DNA of 47,825 nucleotides from Pseudomonadota bacterium (GCA_021848825.1 JAJZTQ010000004.1:46037-93861), one strand, 5' to 3'; counted from the first letter of the stretch, positions 26,716-36,979 are shown. Notes: generated from the sequence alone by a model not told the origin. Numbers and translations: made by a program.

Positions 26716-28017
26716 ATGAAGGAATTCGTAAACTGGTTCAGGTATTCCGCCCCCTACATCAACGCCTTCAGGGGAAAAACCTTCGTCGTCGCCTTCGGCG
26801 GCGAAGTGGTCGCTGACGGCAAATTCCTGGAACTCACCCACGATATCAATCTCCTCGCTAGCCTGGGGGTGAAGATCGTGCTCGTCCACGGCGCGAGGCC
26901 CCAGATCGAATCGAGGATCAGGGATGCAGGGTTGGAGGACCGTTACGTGGAAGGGATGAGGGTAACCGATCTCGACGTGCTCCAGCATGTGAAGGATTCG
27001 ATAGGGCGGCTCAGGATGGAAATCGAGGCGCTGCTTTCCATGGGACTTCCCAATTCTCCCATGGCCAATGCCGACATCCGGGTGTCGAGCGGGAACTTCA
27101 TCATTGCAAAGCCGATGGGCGTGATCTCGGGAATCGACCTTATGTACACCGGGGCGGTGAGGAAAGTCGATTCGCAGGCGATCAGGAACAGGCTCGAATC
27201 GGGAGAGATCGTGCTGCTCTCCCCGCTCGGCTATTCACCCACAGGGGAAATCTTCAATCTCACCCTTGAGGAGATCGCGACCCATGTGGCGATTTCGCTG
27301 AAAGCCGACAAGCTGATCTTTCTCATGGATGAAAACGGCGTGAAGGACGAAAACGGCGTTCTCCTGAGGGAGCTTTCTCTTTCCCGGGCGCAGACCCAGC
27401 TCTCGAGGAAGGATCTTCCCGAGGATGTCAGGATCTATCTTCCCTGCGCGCTGAAGTGCTGCAGGGAAGGGGTGAACAGGGTTCATCTTCTCAGTCGTCA
27501 TGTGGACGGCGGGCTGCTGCTCGAACTTTTCACGCACGAAGGCATCGGCACCCTGGTCACCCAGGACATCCTGGAACATCTGAGGCAGGCGAAGATAGAG
27601 GATGTGGGCGGCATTCTCGCCCTCATCGAGCCGCTCGAGGCGGAAGGGGTGCTGGTCAGAAGGCAGCGGGAGAGGCTGGAGATGGAGATAGACCGCTTCT
27701 TCGTGCTCGAGCACGACAGGATGCTGATCGGCTGCGCAGCGCTCTATCCTTATGAGGAGGAAGGGGAGATCGCCTGCCTCGTCGTCCATCCGGAATTCCG
27801 CAACGCGGGCGTGGGCGAACGGCTTCTCGTCAGGATAGAGGAAAGGGCGAAAAATCTGGGTTTGAATAGAGTGTTTGTGCTCACTACCAGGACGGCGCAC
27901 TGGTTCATCGAGCATGGCTTCGTTGAAGCGGGAATAGAAACCCTGCCCGAGAAGAAGCAGACGCTCTACAACTACAAGCGGCGCTCCAAGGTATTCATGA
28001 AGCGGCTTTCTGCCTGA
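26716..28017 (+). CDS. argA: N-acetylglutamate synthase ArgA
   Basis: The 433-residue protein makes N-acetylglutamate from glutamate and acetyl-CoA, the first arginine step. The N-terminal amino-acid-kinase-like domain (residues about 1-280) has [14 protein letters not shown] and [16 protein letters not shown]. The C-terminal GNAT domain (about 290-433) has [38 protein letters not shown]. The family is usually allosterically inhibited by arginine. GGAAAG precedes ATG 26716, deciding against the longer frame. Its 3' end overlaps ttcA on the other strand by 23 bases. Confidence 0.95.
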   Translation: MKEFVNWFRYSAPYINAFRGKTFVVAFGGEVVADGKFLELTHDINLLASLGVKIVLVHGARPQIESRIRDAGLEDRYVEGMRVTDLDVLQHVKDSIGRLRMEIEALLSMGLPNSPMANADIRVSSGNFIIAKPMGVISGIDLMYTGAVRKVDSQAIRNRLESGEIVLLSPLGYSPTGEIFNLTLEEIATHVAISLKADKLIFLMDENGVKDENGVLLRELSLSRAQTQLSRKDLPEDVRIYLPCALKCCREGVNRVHLLSRHVDGGLLLELFTHEGIGTLVTQDILEHLRQAKIEDVGGILALIEPLEAEGVLVRRQRERLEMEIDRFFVLEHDRMLIGCAALYPYEEEGEIACLVVHPEFRNAGVGERLLVRIEERAKNLGLNRVFVLTTRTAHWFIEHGFVEAGIETLPEKKQTLYNYKRRSKVFMKRLSA

Positions 28018-28828
28018 GGAAGGGATTGTCTTCCGCCTTCTCCCTTTCCTTTTTCATGCCGATGGCCGAGAAATCGAAAAGGTCGGTGTCGAGCAGGTGG
28101 GAAGGGGAAATATTCTTCAGCGAGGTGAAGATGCTCTCCACCCTTCCCGGAAATTCATGACCCATTGAATCCAGCCATTCCTTCATGGCCTTGCGCTTCA
28201 TGTTTTCCTGCGAGCCGCATAGATTGCACGGAATGATAGGGAAATCCCTGTATCGGGCATAAGCCGCGATATCCTTTTCAAGGCAATAGGCGAGCGGCCT
28301 GATCAGCACATGCCTGCTGTCGTCCGAGAGCAGCTTAGGCGGCATGGCCTTGAGCTTTCCGCCATAGAAAAGGTTGAGGAAAAAGGTCTCGAGAATGTCG
28401 TCCCTGTGGTGCCCGAGCGCCACTTTCGTTGCGCCCAGCTCTTCCGCCGCCTTGTACAGCGCGCCCCGCCTCATTCTCGAGCAGAGCGAGCAGGTCTGGC
28501 TGCCCTCGGGGATCAGCCTTTTCACCACGCTGTAGGTGTCCTGCTCGATGATCCTGAAGGGGACGCCCAGCTTTTCAAGGTATTCTGGAAGGACATGTTC
28601 AGGGAACCCCGGTTGCTTCTGGTCCATGTTGACCGCGACGATGGAGAAATCGACGGGGGCGTGGGCCTGCAGGCTCATCAGGATGTCGAGCAGGGTATGG
28701 CTGTCCTTTCCGCCCGAAAGGCAGACCATCACATGGTCTCCTTCCTCTATCATGCCGTAATCCCATATAGCATCCCCGACGCTGTGCCTGAGGCGCTTCT
28801 GCAGCTTCTTTGCGCTTTGGGAAATCAC
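27995..28828 (-). CDS. ttcA: tRNA 2-thiocytidine(32) synthetase TtcA
   Basis: The 277-residue enzyme adds sulfur to C32 of some tRNAs. Seen are the PP-loop [18 protein letters not shown], the Fe-S cysteines in [14 protein letters not shown] and [12 protein letters not shown], and the [17 protein letters not shown] motif. The start is GTG 28828, which overlaps the SDR stop as GTGA. The stop side overlaps the argA 3' end by 23 bases on the opposite strand, so the two mRNAs would be complementary there. Confidence 0.95.
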   Translation of the reverse strand: MISQSAKKLQKRLRHSVGDAIWDYGMIEEGDHVMVCLSGGKDSHTLLDILMSLQAHAPVDFSIVAVNMDQKQPGFPEHVLPEYLEKLGVPFRIIEQDTYSVVKRLIPEGSQTCSLCSRMRRGALYKAAEELGATKVALGHHRDDILETFFLNLFYGGKLKAMPPKLLSDDSRHVLIRPLAYCLEKDIAAYARYRDFPIIPCNLCGSQENMKRKAMKEWLDSMGHEFPGRVESIFTSLKNISPSHLLDTDLFDFSAIGMKKEREKAEDNPFLRQKAAS

Positions 28829-29604
28829 AGGCTGACGCTCCTGCCGCCATCCACGGCGATCACCTCCCCCGTGATGTAAGGGGCGTCCGCGACAAGAAAG
28901 GCGACGGTTTTAGCGATGTCTTCTGGGTGCCCCACCCTTTTCAGGAGGGTCTGGTTGATGATCCTCTGCCGGGAGAGCGCATCCGCCCATATTTCGTCTT
29001 CAGGCCAGAGGATGGCGCCCGGCGCGACTGCATTGGCCCTCGCTTCCGGGCCGATTTCGCGCGCCAGGGATTTCGTCAGGGCGACGAGCCCTCCCTTGGC
29101 TGTCGAATAGACCAGGTAATTCTTCAGCGGCTTGTCTGCATGGATATCGACGATGTTGACGATAGAGCCGTGATGCTTCCTGATCTGCGGGGCTGCAGCC
29201 TGGGAAAGGAAAAGCGGCGCCTTGAGGTTGGTTCCCACCAGGTCGTCCCAGGAGCTTTCCGTGATTTCTCCGAGATTCGTCGGGAAGAAGCTGGATGCGT
29301 TGTTGATCAGCACATCCAGCCTGCCGAAACGGTTGACCGTTTCGGCAACGAGTTTGGGAAGGCCTGAAATGTTGAGCAGATCCGCCTGGACGAGCGATAC
29401 GGAATTCATCCTGGACTGGTTGAGTTCATCCTGGAGCGCACGCGCTTCACTTGCGGAAGAGCGGTAATGGATCATGAGATCCGCGCCTCTTTCGTGAAGT
29501 TTGCGGCATATCGCGGCACCCACGCGTTTTGCCCCTCCGGTGATCAGGACCACTTTGCCTTGCAAGGGAATCTCCACTAAACTTGATGTCCGACAATTTA
29601 CCAT
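28825..29604 (-). CDS. SDR-family pteridine-reductase-like protein
   Basis: The 259-residue short-chain dehydrogenase has the cofactor motif [29 protein letters not shown], the catalytic YSTAKGG (Tyr-x3-Lys), and [11 protein letters not shown]. The [19 protein letters not shown] stretch, in which Asp replaces the usual catalytic Ser, resembles bacterial pteridine reductase/FolM proteins. The ATG at 29604 is the longest start; a GTG at 29577 ([10 protein letters not shown]) is possible, since family similarity begins at about [10 protein letters not shown]. It is divergent from the methyltransferase gene, whose ATG is only 7 bases away, so the promoters must overlap coding DNA. Coupled to ttcA. 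Confidence 0.88.
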   Translation of the reverse strand: MVNCRTSSLVEIPLQGKVVLITGGAKRVGAAICRKLHERGADLMIHYRSSASEARALQDELNQSRMNSVSLVQADLLNISGLPKLVAETVNRFGRLDVLINNASSFFPTNLGEITESSWDDLVGTNLKAPLFLSQAAAPQIRKHHGSIVNIVDIHADKPLKNYLVYSTAKGGLVALTKSLAREIGPEARANAVAPGAILWPEDEIWADALSRQRIINQTLLKRVGHPEDIAKTVAFLVADAPYITGEVIAVDGGRSVSL

Positions 29605-29611
29605 AGACTCG

Positions 29612-30739
29612 ATGCCGCAACTACCCGAGCCGGACAGCCTGGCCCTTGAGCACAGCGAACGCCTTTCCGCGCTGATAAGAGAAAAAATAGCCGAAAGAGG
29701 AGGATGGATCCCGTTTTCCGATTACATGAGGCTCGCGCTCTATGCGCCCGGGCTCGGCTATTACAGCGCAGGCGCGGTGAAGCTGGGAAGGGACGGGGAT
29801 TTCGTCACGGCGCCTGAAATATCGGCGCTCTTCGGAAAGACCCTTGCCCGTTTCGCCTCGGAATGGCTTTCATGCAATCCAGGAAAGGATATACTCGAAC
29901 TCGGCGCTGGATCGGGGAAGCTCGCCCGCGATTTCCTGGAAGAAGTCGAAAGCTTCGATGGAACCTACTACATCCTGGAAGTGAGCGCTGACCTCAGGGG
30001 GCGCCAGGAAGAGCGGCTGAAAGGGCTTCCGGTATCGTGGATCGAGGATCTTCCGGATGATTTCGAGGGGATCATCATCGCCAACGAGGTGCTCGACGCC
30101 GTTCCCTTCCATGTCGTCTGCTGGAAAGAGGAAGGCATCATGGAGCGTGGCGTTGCGGTCCATGACGGAAAATTCTCCTGGCATGATCGCCCGCTCGAAA
30201 AGGGGAAACTGCTCGATGCGGCAAGTCAGATCGATGCCGGCGCCGGCTATGTCAGCGAAATCCAGCTCGAAGCGCAGGCGCTCGCGAAAAGAATCGCCGG
30301 CAGCCTCAAAAAGGGCATCCTGCTTTTCATAGACTACGGGTTCGGCAGGCGGGAATACTATCATCCTGAACGCAACCGGGGCACCCTGATGTGCCATTAC
30401 CGGCACCACGCGCACGACGACCCTTTCCTTCTTCCGGGACTGCAGGACATCACCACCCATATCGATTTCAGCGCCATTGCAGAAGCCGGCACCGATTCAG
30501 GCCTCCAGCTTGCAGGCTATACCAATCAGGCGAACTTCCTGATCCACTGCGGCATCACCGAAATTCTAGGCAGATTTTCGCCTGAAAATCCGCTCGCCTA
30601 TCTTCCCCTGAGCAACGCGCTCCAGAGGCTGGTCAGCCCGGCCGAAATGGGGGAACTGTTCAAGGTCATGGCATTCTGCAATGACACCGTCATCAATTCT
30701 TCATGTTTTTCTTTAGGAGACAGGAGCAGATTATTGTAA
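29612..30739 (+). CDS. NDUFAF7-type SAM-dependent methyltransferase (DUF185)
   Basis: The 375-residue protein resembles the NDUFAF7/MidA family, protein arginine methyltransferases that in mitochondria act on a complex I subunit. Seen are GWIPFSDYMRLALYAPGLGYYSAG, DFVTAPEISALFGKTLA, motif I DILELGAGSGKLARDFL, the IIIANEVLDAVPFHVV acid motif, and LLFIDYGFGRREYYHPERNRGTLMCHYRHHAHDDPFLLPG near the C-terminal half. The bacterial role is unclear. The start is set at ATG 29612; the upstream frame is antisense to the SDR gene. Confidence 0.88.
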   Translation: MPQLPEPDSLALEHSERLSALIREKIAERGGWIPFSDYMRLALYAPGLGYYSAGAVKLGRDGDFVTAPEISALFGKTLARFASEWLSCNPGKDILELGAGSGKLARDFLEEVESFDGTYYILEVSADLRGRQEERLKGLPVSWIEDLPDDFEGIIIANEVLDAVPFHVVCWKEEGIMERGVAVHDGKFSWHDRPLEKGKLLDAASQIDAGAGYVSEIQLEAQALAKRIAGSLKKGILLFIDYGFGRREYYHPERNRGTLMCHYRHHAHDDPFLLPGLQDITTHIDFSAIAEAGTDSGLQLAGYTNQANFLIHCGITEILGRFSPENPLAYLPLSNALQRLVSPAEMGELFKVMAFCNDTVINSSCFSLGDRSRLL

Positions 30740-30807
30740 AATCTAATTAATTTATGGTTTAATCTCTGTGAGGCCTGAAAGCATCAGGGGAAAGACGGAC
30801 GGAATCG

Positions 30808-33177
30808 ATGGCTGATGCCGAGATCACAACCGACAAGCAATGCAGGGTAATCATGCTGAACGGTCAGGCGGAGAGCCTGACCGGCTGGCGCACGGGCGAA
30901 GCGGCGGGGAAGCCGCTTGCCGAAGTGTGCGGCATGATCGACCCCGCGACAGGCGAAAAAGTAGGCAACATCGTGGAGCGTGTGCTGAAAAAGGAACCCG
31001 TCCTGCTCGTCGACCGTGAAGGGAAGGAAGTTGCAGTGAAAGCCATGGTTCATCCGTTGAGGGACGCGCGCGGGGCCATCACCGGCGCGACGCTCACGAT
31101 CAACAGGGCTGCGGCGATCGAGCGCGATCGGTCCGGCTTCCTGGACAGGCTGGCGATCTGCATCTTCCAGGCGGACAGGGAAGGCCATCTGATTTCCGTC
31201 AGCAGGGCATGGGAAAGCATCACCGGTTTCAGGATTGAAGACTGCATCGGCAAATCAATAGGCAGCTACCTCCATCCGGCCGATGCCATGAAGCATTCGG
31301 AACATCTCTGGCGCCTCTTCAGGGAGAATCATTCGCGCTACGAAGTTCGCATCCTCGATGGGGAGGGGCGCGCGAAATGGGTCGAAATCCACCTCGAGGC
31401 GATACGCGATGAGGAGGGCTTCATCGCTGCAATGAACGGCGCCTTGAGCGATGCAGGCGAAAGGAAAAGGGCCGAGGAGCAGATGCGCCTCGCGGCTTCC
31501 ATTTTCGAGAACAATCTGGACGGCATCTTCATCGCCGACAGCCAGCAAAACATCGTCAGCGTCAATCCCGCATTTTCCACCATTTCCGGGTATTCCAGGG
31601 AGGAACTCGTAGGAATGCCGCAGAGCATTCTGAGATCCAGGCAGCACGACGAGGAATTCCAGCAGGCGATCCAGCAGTCGCTGCGCGAGAGCGGGCGGTG
31701 GCAGGGGGAAGTATGGAGCAGGAGGAAAAACGGCGAAACCTATCCTGAATTGCAGGCGATCAACGCGATCAAAGGGGAAGACGGAGAAATCACCCATTAC
31801 GTCGGCATTTCCCTGGACATCACCGAAAGGAAGCTCGCCGAGGAGCAGATCCACAGGCTGGCCTATTTCGACACCCTGACCGGCCTTCCCAATCGCCTGC
31901 TGCTCATGGACAGGCTGGAGATGCTGATCAACCAGTCCCTGAGAGAAGGAAAGCAGCTTGCCGTGCTCTATCTCGACCTCGATCATTTCAAGGAAGTGAA
32001 CGACAGCCTGGGTCATGCCGGAGGCGATGCGCTGCTGCAGTCCGTCGCGCACAGGCTGCATGCCTGCGTCAGGGAAGGGGATACCGTGGCGAGGCTGGGC
32101 GGGGATGAATTCGTGATCATCGTCACCAACATGGGCAGAAGCGAAATCGGGGAAGTGGCCAAGATCGCCGCCGTCGTTGCAGATAAAGTCAGATCCGCAT
32201 TGACCGTTCCATTCCATTTCGAGAACGAAGAGGTGCTGGTCACGCCGAGCATAGGCATCGCGCTTTACCCGTCGGACGCGGAAGACGCGGAAGAGCTGAT
32301 CAAGGGAGCGGATGCCGCGCTCCACCATGCCAAATCCATGGGCCGAAACAGCTACCAGTTCTATGCGGAGCAGATGAATGCGCTCACGGTAGAGCGGCTT
32401 TCCCTGCAGACGGAACTGAGAAGGGCGCTCGAGCGGAACGAGCTGGAAGTCCATTACCAGCCTCAGGTCGACATAGGCAGCGGCTTCGTCACCGGGATGG
32501 AAGCGCTGATGAGGTGGCGTCACCCTGTTCAGGGATGGATTTCTCCGGCAAAATTCATCCCTCTTGCGGAAGAGACGGGGCTGATCGTCGATTTGGGAGA
32601 ATGGCTGATGAAGACAGTCTGCGCCCAGATGAAGGTCTGGCAGATGGCCGGATTCCTGAACGAAACGCAGCGCATCTCGATCAATGTTTCGCCCAGGCAA
32701 TTCAGGCTCGGCGGCGATTTTGCAAACATGATAGAGAAAATCCTGGATGAAACCGCTCTTTCCGCAAGCAGGCTGGAACTTGAAATGACGGAAAGCATGC
32801 TGATGCACAATACCGAATCGACGCTCCAAACGCTCAACCGCCTGAAGCATCTCGGCGTCAAGCTTTCGCTGGATGATTTCGGGACGGGATATTCCTCCCT
32901 TTCCTATCTGAAGCGCTTTCCGCTGGACGTGTTGAAGATAGACCAGTCTTTCGTCCGGGACATCACCGATGACCCGAATGACGCGGCCATCGTCGCTGCA
33001 ATCATCGCGATGGCGCGAAGCCTGAAGCTGAAGGTCATCGCCGAAGGGGTGGAGACTTCCGATCAGTTGAGCCATCTCAAGGACCAGGGCTGCCATGGAT
33101 TCCAGGGCTATTATTTCAGCAAGCCGCTTCCTGGAGAACGGATGACGCAGCTTTTCCAGTCCAGCACCGTGCACTGA
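30808..33177 (+). CDS. PAS-GGDEF-EAL c-di-GMP signalling protein
   Basis: The 789-residue soluble protein has two or three PAS-type sensor regions (residues about 5-95, 105-220 and 225-345), then a GGDEF domain with intact RLGGDEFVII near residue 435. An EAL domain with intact GMEALMRWRHP, ELEMTESML, SLDDFGTGYSSLSYLKRFPLD, KIDQSFVRD and IAEGVETSDQ follows. Both catalytic signatures are preserved, so it could make and degrade c-di-GMP; which activity dominates cannot be told. The next gene starts 15 bases after its stop and is a possible c-di-GMP effector. No haem- or flavin-binding residues in the PAS domains were recognised. Confidence 0.93.
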   Translation: MADAEITTDKQCRVIMLNGQAESLTGWRTGEAAGKPLAEVCGMIDPATGEKVGNIVERVLKKEPVLLVDREGKEVAVKAMVHPLRDARGAITGATLTINRAAAIERDRSGFLDRLAICIFQADREGHLISVSRAWESITGFRIEDCIGKSIGSYLHPADAMKHSEHLWRLFRENHSRYEVRILDGEGRAKWVEIHLEAIRDEEGFIAAMNGALSDAGERKRAEEQMRLAASIFENNLDGIFIADSQQNIVSVNPAFSTISGYSREELVGMPQSILRSRQHDEEFQQAIQQSLRESGRWQGEVWSRRKNGETYPELQAINAIKGEDGEITHYVGISLDITERKLAEEQIHRLAYFDTLTGLPNRLLLMDRLEMLINQSLREGKQLAVLYLDLDHFKEVNDSLGHAGGDALLQSVAHRLHACVREGDTVARLGGDEFVIIVTNMGRSEIGEVAKIAAVVADKVRSALTVPFHFENEEVLVTPSIGIALYPSDAEDAEELIKGADAALHHAKSMGRNSYQFYAEQMNALTVERLSLQTELRRALERNELEVHYQPQVDIGSGFVTGMEALMRWRHPVQGWISPAKFIPLAEETGLIVDLGEWLMKTVCAQMKVWQMAGFLNETQRISINVSPRQFRLGGDFANMIEKILDETALSASRLELEMTESMLMHNTESTLQTLNRLKHLGVKLSLDDFGTGYSSLSYLKRFPLDVLKIDQSFVRDITDDPNDAAIVAAIIAMARSLKLKVIAEGVETSDQLSHLKDQGCHGFQGYYFSKPLPGERMTQLFQSSTVH

Positions 33178-33192
33178 AGCCCGGAAGTGGCG

Positions 33193-34761
33193 ATGCTGCA
33201 TCTGAATCTGCCAGAGATCGACAAGAAAAGGGAGCCCCCTTTCGCCGACCCCGCCTCGTGCGGGCGCTGGATATCGCAGTTCCAGCTGACGGATATCCGC
33301 ATTGCCCATGGCGCTCTTTCGGAAAAGCTCAGGGAGATGAACCGTTCCCCGTTGAGCCCGCTCGACCGTCTGAAGATAAGCGAGCAGCTGCGAGACACGG
33401 TTAACATCGTGCAGGGCGGGTATGCGAAGAAGATCGTCGGAAAGCCGCTTCCCTTCAACGAAATCGAATCTTCGGTACTGAACGAAACCCTTTCCTTGTG
33501 GGCGGAAATGGTCGTCTCGTACGGTCATTGCATGGAGGCCGGAGTCGCAGGGGATGCCGGCGTTTCGCGCCATCTTCCGCTGATCAGTCAGCGCTGTCTG
33601 CGCTATACCGCATTGCAGATCATCGAATACCTCTTTGCCCAGCATCAGGTCAGGCCATCCCTCTGGCTTCAGCTTCATCGCCTTTACTTTTTTTCGGAGG
33701 GAAAGGGCTTCTCCACATTGCCGGTTCTCGAAAGCCTCAAGCTGCTTCCGAAGCCTGCTTCCTGCGCCGAGCATTTCATCCGGGCTGTCCTGATTGCCCA
33801 GGCCGATCCCTACGAATTGAGCCGGATGCAGTTTCAGGTCGTCAACCGGTGGGCGGAAGAATGGGCGCCCCTGGTGAACATTTCAAGGGATATCCCCGCT
33901 ACCGCAAAGGATACGCCGCCCTTGACGATCGATCTGGTGAATTCGGAATGCGTGAGCCCGAATGCTTCCGGGCCTGCGGTTCGCTATCTGGATACGGCAG
34001 AGCTGGGGAAGAACCTGAGGATCAAGATCGCCCTGCTTCGGCAGGGGCAGGCTCCCTCCGGACTCGGCTTAGGCGACGATGTTTCAGTAGAATTCTGCCT
34101 CCCCCTGATGGAGAAGCTCCACCAATACTGGTGCGAAGGGAAGAAGCCTCGCGGATTCGAGAAGCGAACCATCAGCCACGAGACCGAACTCTGCTTCGGA
34201 CTCGAAGCCCTGCATGAAAAGCTGGGGGGCAGGGGCATCATTCCCGAGAAGGGAACGCTGAGCGCCAGGCAGCACGAGGAGATCAGGCTTTTCGGGCATG
34301 TGGTGACGAAGGAAGAAGAGGTTTTCCTCGAAACGGAGAAATGGGATATCCAGGACGAAAATGCAGCCGGATACACCCTGATCCGCTTGTCACGGGGTCA
34401 GCGGGTCAGCCCGGGGCATCTTGTCGGCATTCATTCCGGGAAAAGCTTCATCCCATGCGTGATAAGGTGGGTCATCGGAGGACTGGACGGAAGCGTCAAC
34501 ATGGGCCTCAGGCTGATAGAGGGAAGGCCGGAGCCTGTCGCCGTGCGCCCGACTGGAGTCAACGCACCATCGGCCAAGTACGGCGGAGCCATCCTGCTCC
34601 ATCTCAAGGAAAGGTCGAGCATCGTGATGCCCAAGGGATGGTACGCGAGGAACAGGATCGTCGAGATACTCGACAAGGACAAGCTTACGATGCAGTTCAG
34701 GCTGGAGGAGCTGGTCGGAAAGGGCGCGGATTACGAGCGGGCGACTTTCACCGAGCTTTGA
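33193..34761 (+). CDS. Probable c-di-GMP-linked protein with C-terminal PilZ-like region
   Basis: This 522-residue soluble protein starts MLHLNLPEIDKK and belongs to a betaproteobacterial family I know only as uncharacterised. The N-terminal 300 residues are mostly helical, with no enzyme motif. The C-terminal part has LIRLSRGQRVSPGHLVGIHSG, FIPCVIRWVIGG and GLRLIEGRPEPVAVRP, which resembles PilZ c-di-GMP binding proteins in strand pattern. It directly follows the PAS-GGDEF-EAL gene, which supports a c-di-GMP link. GGAAG before ATG 33193 decides that start over GTG 33187. Its 3' end overlaps trpD by 14 bases on the other strand. PilZ assignment is tentative. Confidence 0.6.
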   Translation: MLHLNLPEIDKKREPPFADPASCGRWISQFQLTDIRIAHGALSEKLREMNRSPLSPLDRLKISEQLRDTVNIVQGGYAKKIVGKPLPFNEIESSVLNETLSLWAEMVVSYGHCMEAGVAGDAGVSRHLPLISQRCLRYTALQIIEYLFAQHQVRPSLWLQLHRLYFFSEGKGFSTLPVLESLKLLPKPASCAEHFIRAVLIAQADPYELSRMQFQVVNRWAEEWAPLVNISRDIPATAKDTPPLTIDLVNSECVSPNASGPAVRYLDTAELGKNLRIKIALLRQGQAPSGLGLGDDVSVEFCLPLMEKLHQYWCEGKKPRGFEKRTISHETELCFGLEALHEKLGGRGIIPEKGTLSARQHEEIRLFGHVVTKEEEVFLETEKWDIQDENAAGYTLIRLSRGQRVSPGHLVGIHSGKSFIPCVIRWVIGGLDGSVNMGLRLIEGRPEPVAVRPTGVNAPSAKYGGAILLHLKERSSIVMPKGWYARNRIVEILDKDKLTMQFRLEELVGKGADYERATFTEL

Positions 34762-35776
34762 AGCTGTTCGTGAAGGAAACGAGCTCTTCGAGCTTTCTTT
34801 TGGCAGCGCCGCTCGAGATCTGGTATTTCGCGTTTTCTATCCCCTCTCCTATGCTTTTCGCGAATCCGGCGACGTATATGGATGCGCCTGCATTGAGGGT
34901 GACGATGTCGCGGGCCGGCCCGGCTTTCCCGTCGATGGCGTCCTGCAGCATCCGCTTCGATTCTTCGATGTCGCGCGCCCTGATGCTTTCGAGAGGCGAT
35001 CTCTCGATGCCGAAATCTTCAGGCTTCAGGACATATTCGAGGATCTTCCCATCCTTCAGTTCGGCGACAAGCGTTTCCTCGCCGATCGAGATTTCGTCCA
35101 GACCGTCCATGCCGTGGACCACGAGGACATGCCGGCTTCCAAGGAGTTTCAGCACTCGCGCGAATTTCGCCACGAGATCCTTCTGATAGACGCCTATCAC
35201 CTGGTTCTTCGCATTTGCAGGATTGGTCATGGGCCCCAGCAGATTGAAGATGGTCCTGACGCCGAGCTCGCGTCTCACCGGCGCGGCATATTTCATGGCG
35301 CTGTGGTGAGCGGGCGCGAACATGAATCCCAGCCCTGTTTCCATGATCGATTTCGCGACCTCATTGGGCGCGAGATTCACATTCACGCCGAGATGCTCGA
35401 GGACGTCCGCGCTTCCGCAGGTGCTCGAAACCGATCTTCCGCCATGCTTTGCGACTTTCGCCCCTGCTGACGCCGCGACGATTGCAGAGGCTGTCGAAAT
35501 GTTGAAGGTATGCGTGCCGTCTCCTCCCGTTCCGCAGGTGTCGATGAGATGCACGTCTTCAGGCACTTCGACTTTCGCGGAGAGTTCCCTCATCACCCTT
35601 GCCGCTGCGGCGATTTCCTCGACCGTTTCCCCCTTCGATCTCAGCGCGATCACGATCCCGGCGATCTGCACGGGGGTCAGCTCTCCCGACATGACCTGGT
35701 TCATGACGGATGTCATTTCCTCGGAAGACAGGTCTTTCTTCTCGATCAGGGCATTCATTGCAGCCTGGGGGGTCAT
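34748..35776 (-). CDS. trpD: Anthranilate phosphoribosyltransferase
   Basis: The 342-residue enzyme joins anthranilate and PRPP, the second tryptophan step. Seen are the PRPP motif [61 protein letters not shown], and [12 protein letters not shown]. The start overlaps the trpG stop (ATGA). trpC, usually next, does not follow here: downstream on the other strand is the PilZ-like gene, whose 3' end overlaps by 14 bases. Confidence 0.97.
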   Translation of the reverse strand: MTPQAAMNALIEKKDLSSEEMTSVMNQVMSGELTPVQIAGIVIALRSKGETVEEIAAAARVMRELSAKVEVPEDVHLIDTCGTGGDGTHTFNISTASAIVAASAGAKVAKHGGRSVSSTCGSADVLEHLGVNVNLAPNEVAKSIMETGLGFMFAPAHHSAMKYAAPVRRELGVRTIFNLLGPMTNPANAKNQVIGVYQKDLVAKFARVLKLLGSRHVLVVHGMDGLDEISIGEETLVAELKDGKILEYVLKPEDFGIERSPLESIRARDIEESKRMLQDAIDGKAGPARDIVTLNAGASIYVAGFAKSIGEGIENAKYQISSGAAKRKLEELVSFTNSFKAR

Positions 35777-36336
35777 TTATGCTCCAGGAAATTCTTCAGC
35801 ATTTCGTGACCGTATTCCGTGAGGATGGATTCGGGATGGAACTGAACGCCTTCCACGGCAAGCGTCCTGTGCTTCACCCCCATGATTTCGCCGTCTTCGG
35901 TCCAGGCGGTGATCTCCAGGCATTCGGGAATGGTTTCACGCTCGATCACCAGGGAATGGTAACGCGTTGCGATGAACGGATTGGGGATGCCGGTGAAGAC
36001 GCCGCGGTCGACATGGTGGATGAGCGAAGTCTTGCCGTGCATCAGTTCCCTGGCATGGATGATCTTGCCTCCGAATGCCTGGCCTATGCTCTGGTGTCCC
36101 AGGCATACCCCGAGTATCGGGATCTTTCCTGCAAATTCCCGGATCAGCGGAACCGAGATGCCGGCCTCATTTGGCGTGCAGGGGCCGGGAGAAACGACGA
36201 TGTAATCGTATTTCCTGTCGATATAGTCGAGCGTTATTTCGTCGTTACGCTTCACGTCGACTTCCTGCCCCAGTTCCCCGAAATACTGAACGAGGTTGTA
36301 GGTGAAGGAGTCGTAATTGTCGATCATCAAGAGCAT
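35773..36336 (-). CDS. trpG: Anthranilate synthase component II (glutamine amidotransferase)
   Basis: The 187-residue class I glutamine amidotransferase supplies ammonia to TrpE and could also serve PabB. Seen are [36 protein letters not shown], the nucleophile Cys in [15 protein letters not shown], and the His/Glu pair in VQFHPESI. It is coupled to trpD by ATGA. trpE, its partner, is 1.7 kb upstream, separated by accessory genes, so trpG may need its own promoter within 36337-36446. Confidence 0.96.
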   Translation of the reverse strand: MLLMIDNYDSFTYNLVQYFGELGQEVDVKRNDEITLDYIDRKYDYIVVSPGPCTPNEAGISVPLIREFAGKIPILGVCLGHQSIGQAFGGKIIHARELMHGKTSLIHHVDRGVFTGIPNPFIATRYHSLVIERETIPECLEITAWTEDGEIMGVKHRTLAVEGVQFHPESILTEYGHEMLKNFLEHK

Positions 36337-36403
36337 GGTTCGGCCCGAATCACTGAATCCGTCATTTTCTCACAGATTCGCCGAAGGCAGAAACGGCCGT
36401 CAA

Positions 36404-36420
36404 CTGCCCTCTTGAGGCAG
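36404..36420. repeat. Small hairpin in the trpG upstream gap
   Basis: CTGCC-CTCTTGA-GGCAG forms a 5-bp stem with a 7-base loop between the possible toxin remnant and trpG. It may be a weak terminator or chance; there is no T-run on either strand. Confidence 0.25.
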
Positions 36421-36446
36421 GGGGCGCTTCTCCGGTCGCCAAGCCT

Positions 36447-36587
36447 TCAGGAAGTCTTCGGAGGTTTGCCCGAGATGAAATAGCGCTCGTCCGCCGTGAC
36501 GAGCATGCCGCCGGATTCCGGGGCGCCGGCATGATAGAGCATGTCGAAAGCTTCGTCTTTCAGAACCCGGATTCGGGTGGCATTCAC
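36447..36587 (-). CDS. Short ORF, possible PIN-domain remnant
   Basis: A 46-codon frame begins at GTG 36587, overlapping the vapC stop (GTGA), and ends at TGA 36447. Its middle part, AFDMLYHAGAPESGGMLVTADERY, looks like the C-terminal third of some PIN-domain toxins (a 'LVTAD.RY' strand and acidic residue). The N-terminal two thirds of such a protein are absent. It may be debris of a second toxin gene, or a chance frame coupled to vapC. Confidence 0.3.
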   Translation of the reverse strand: MNATRIRVLKDEAFDMLYHAGAPESGGMLVTADERYFISGKPPKTS

Positions 36588-36979
36588 GGTAGTGCTGAAC
36601 GGAGGCCGAGGTGAGTCACGAAGGGGTCGAAGTCCCTGTCGCTGTACAAGAGCGGCAGATCGTTCTCGATGCAGCGTGTTGCGATTACGGTATCCACTGT
36701 TTTGCGCACGGCGATTCCGAGCAATCGCAGTTTGCGGAAATTCTCGGCAGCCCGGATCGCGATATGCTGTCCGACCATATCCACGATCGTAAGGGAGGTC
36801 AGAAGTCTTTTCGCCTGGTTGAAGTCGGCGTCGCTGCGGAATCCTTGCACGACTTCTACAAGGATCAGGTCACCTATCGCGACAGGCTCGATTCCCAGGA
36901 ATTTGTCCAGCGCCTCCGACTCGGGGGTGGCGGTTCCCCTGAAGTAGTCGATCCATACGCTGGAGTCGACCAGGATCAC
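36584..36979 (-). CDS. vapC: VapC-type PIN-domain toxin
   Basis: The 131-residue protein is a PIN-domain RNase of the VapC type, usually cleaving tRNA or rRNA. Acidic metal ligands are placed as expected: Asp5 in MILVDSSVWIDYF, Glu in LILVEVVQGF, and the Asp cluster VDTVIATRCIE...LLYSDRDFDPF. It is coupled to vapB by ATGA (36976-36979). It is part of the accessory block inserted between trpE and trpG, as is usual for toxin-antitoxin pairs in variable DNA. Confidence 0.93.
   Translation of the reverse strand: MILVDSSVWIDYFRGTATPESEALDKFLGIEPVAIGDLILVEVVQGFRSDADFNQAKRLLTSLTIVDMVGQHIAIRAAENFRKLRLLGIAVRKTVDTVIATRCIENDLPLLYSDRDFDPFVTHLGLRSALP

Noticed and set aside
31255-33774. An 839-codon open frame on the minus strand opposite the PAS-GGDEF-EAL gene
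   Set aside because: It mirrors a real gene with all GGDEF and EAL motifs on the plus strand. The antisense product has no recognisable domain and arises from GC-rich codon bias.
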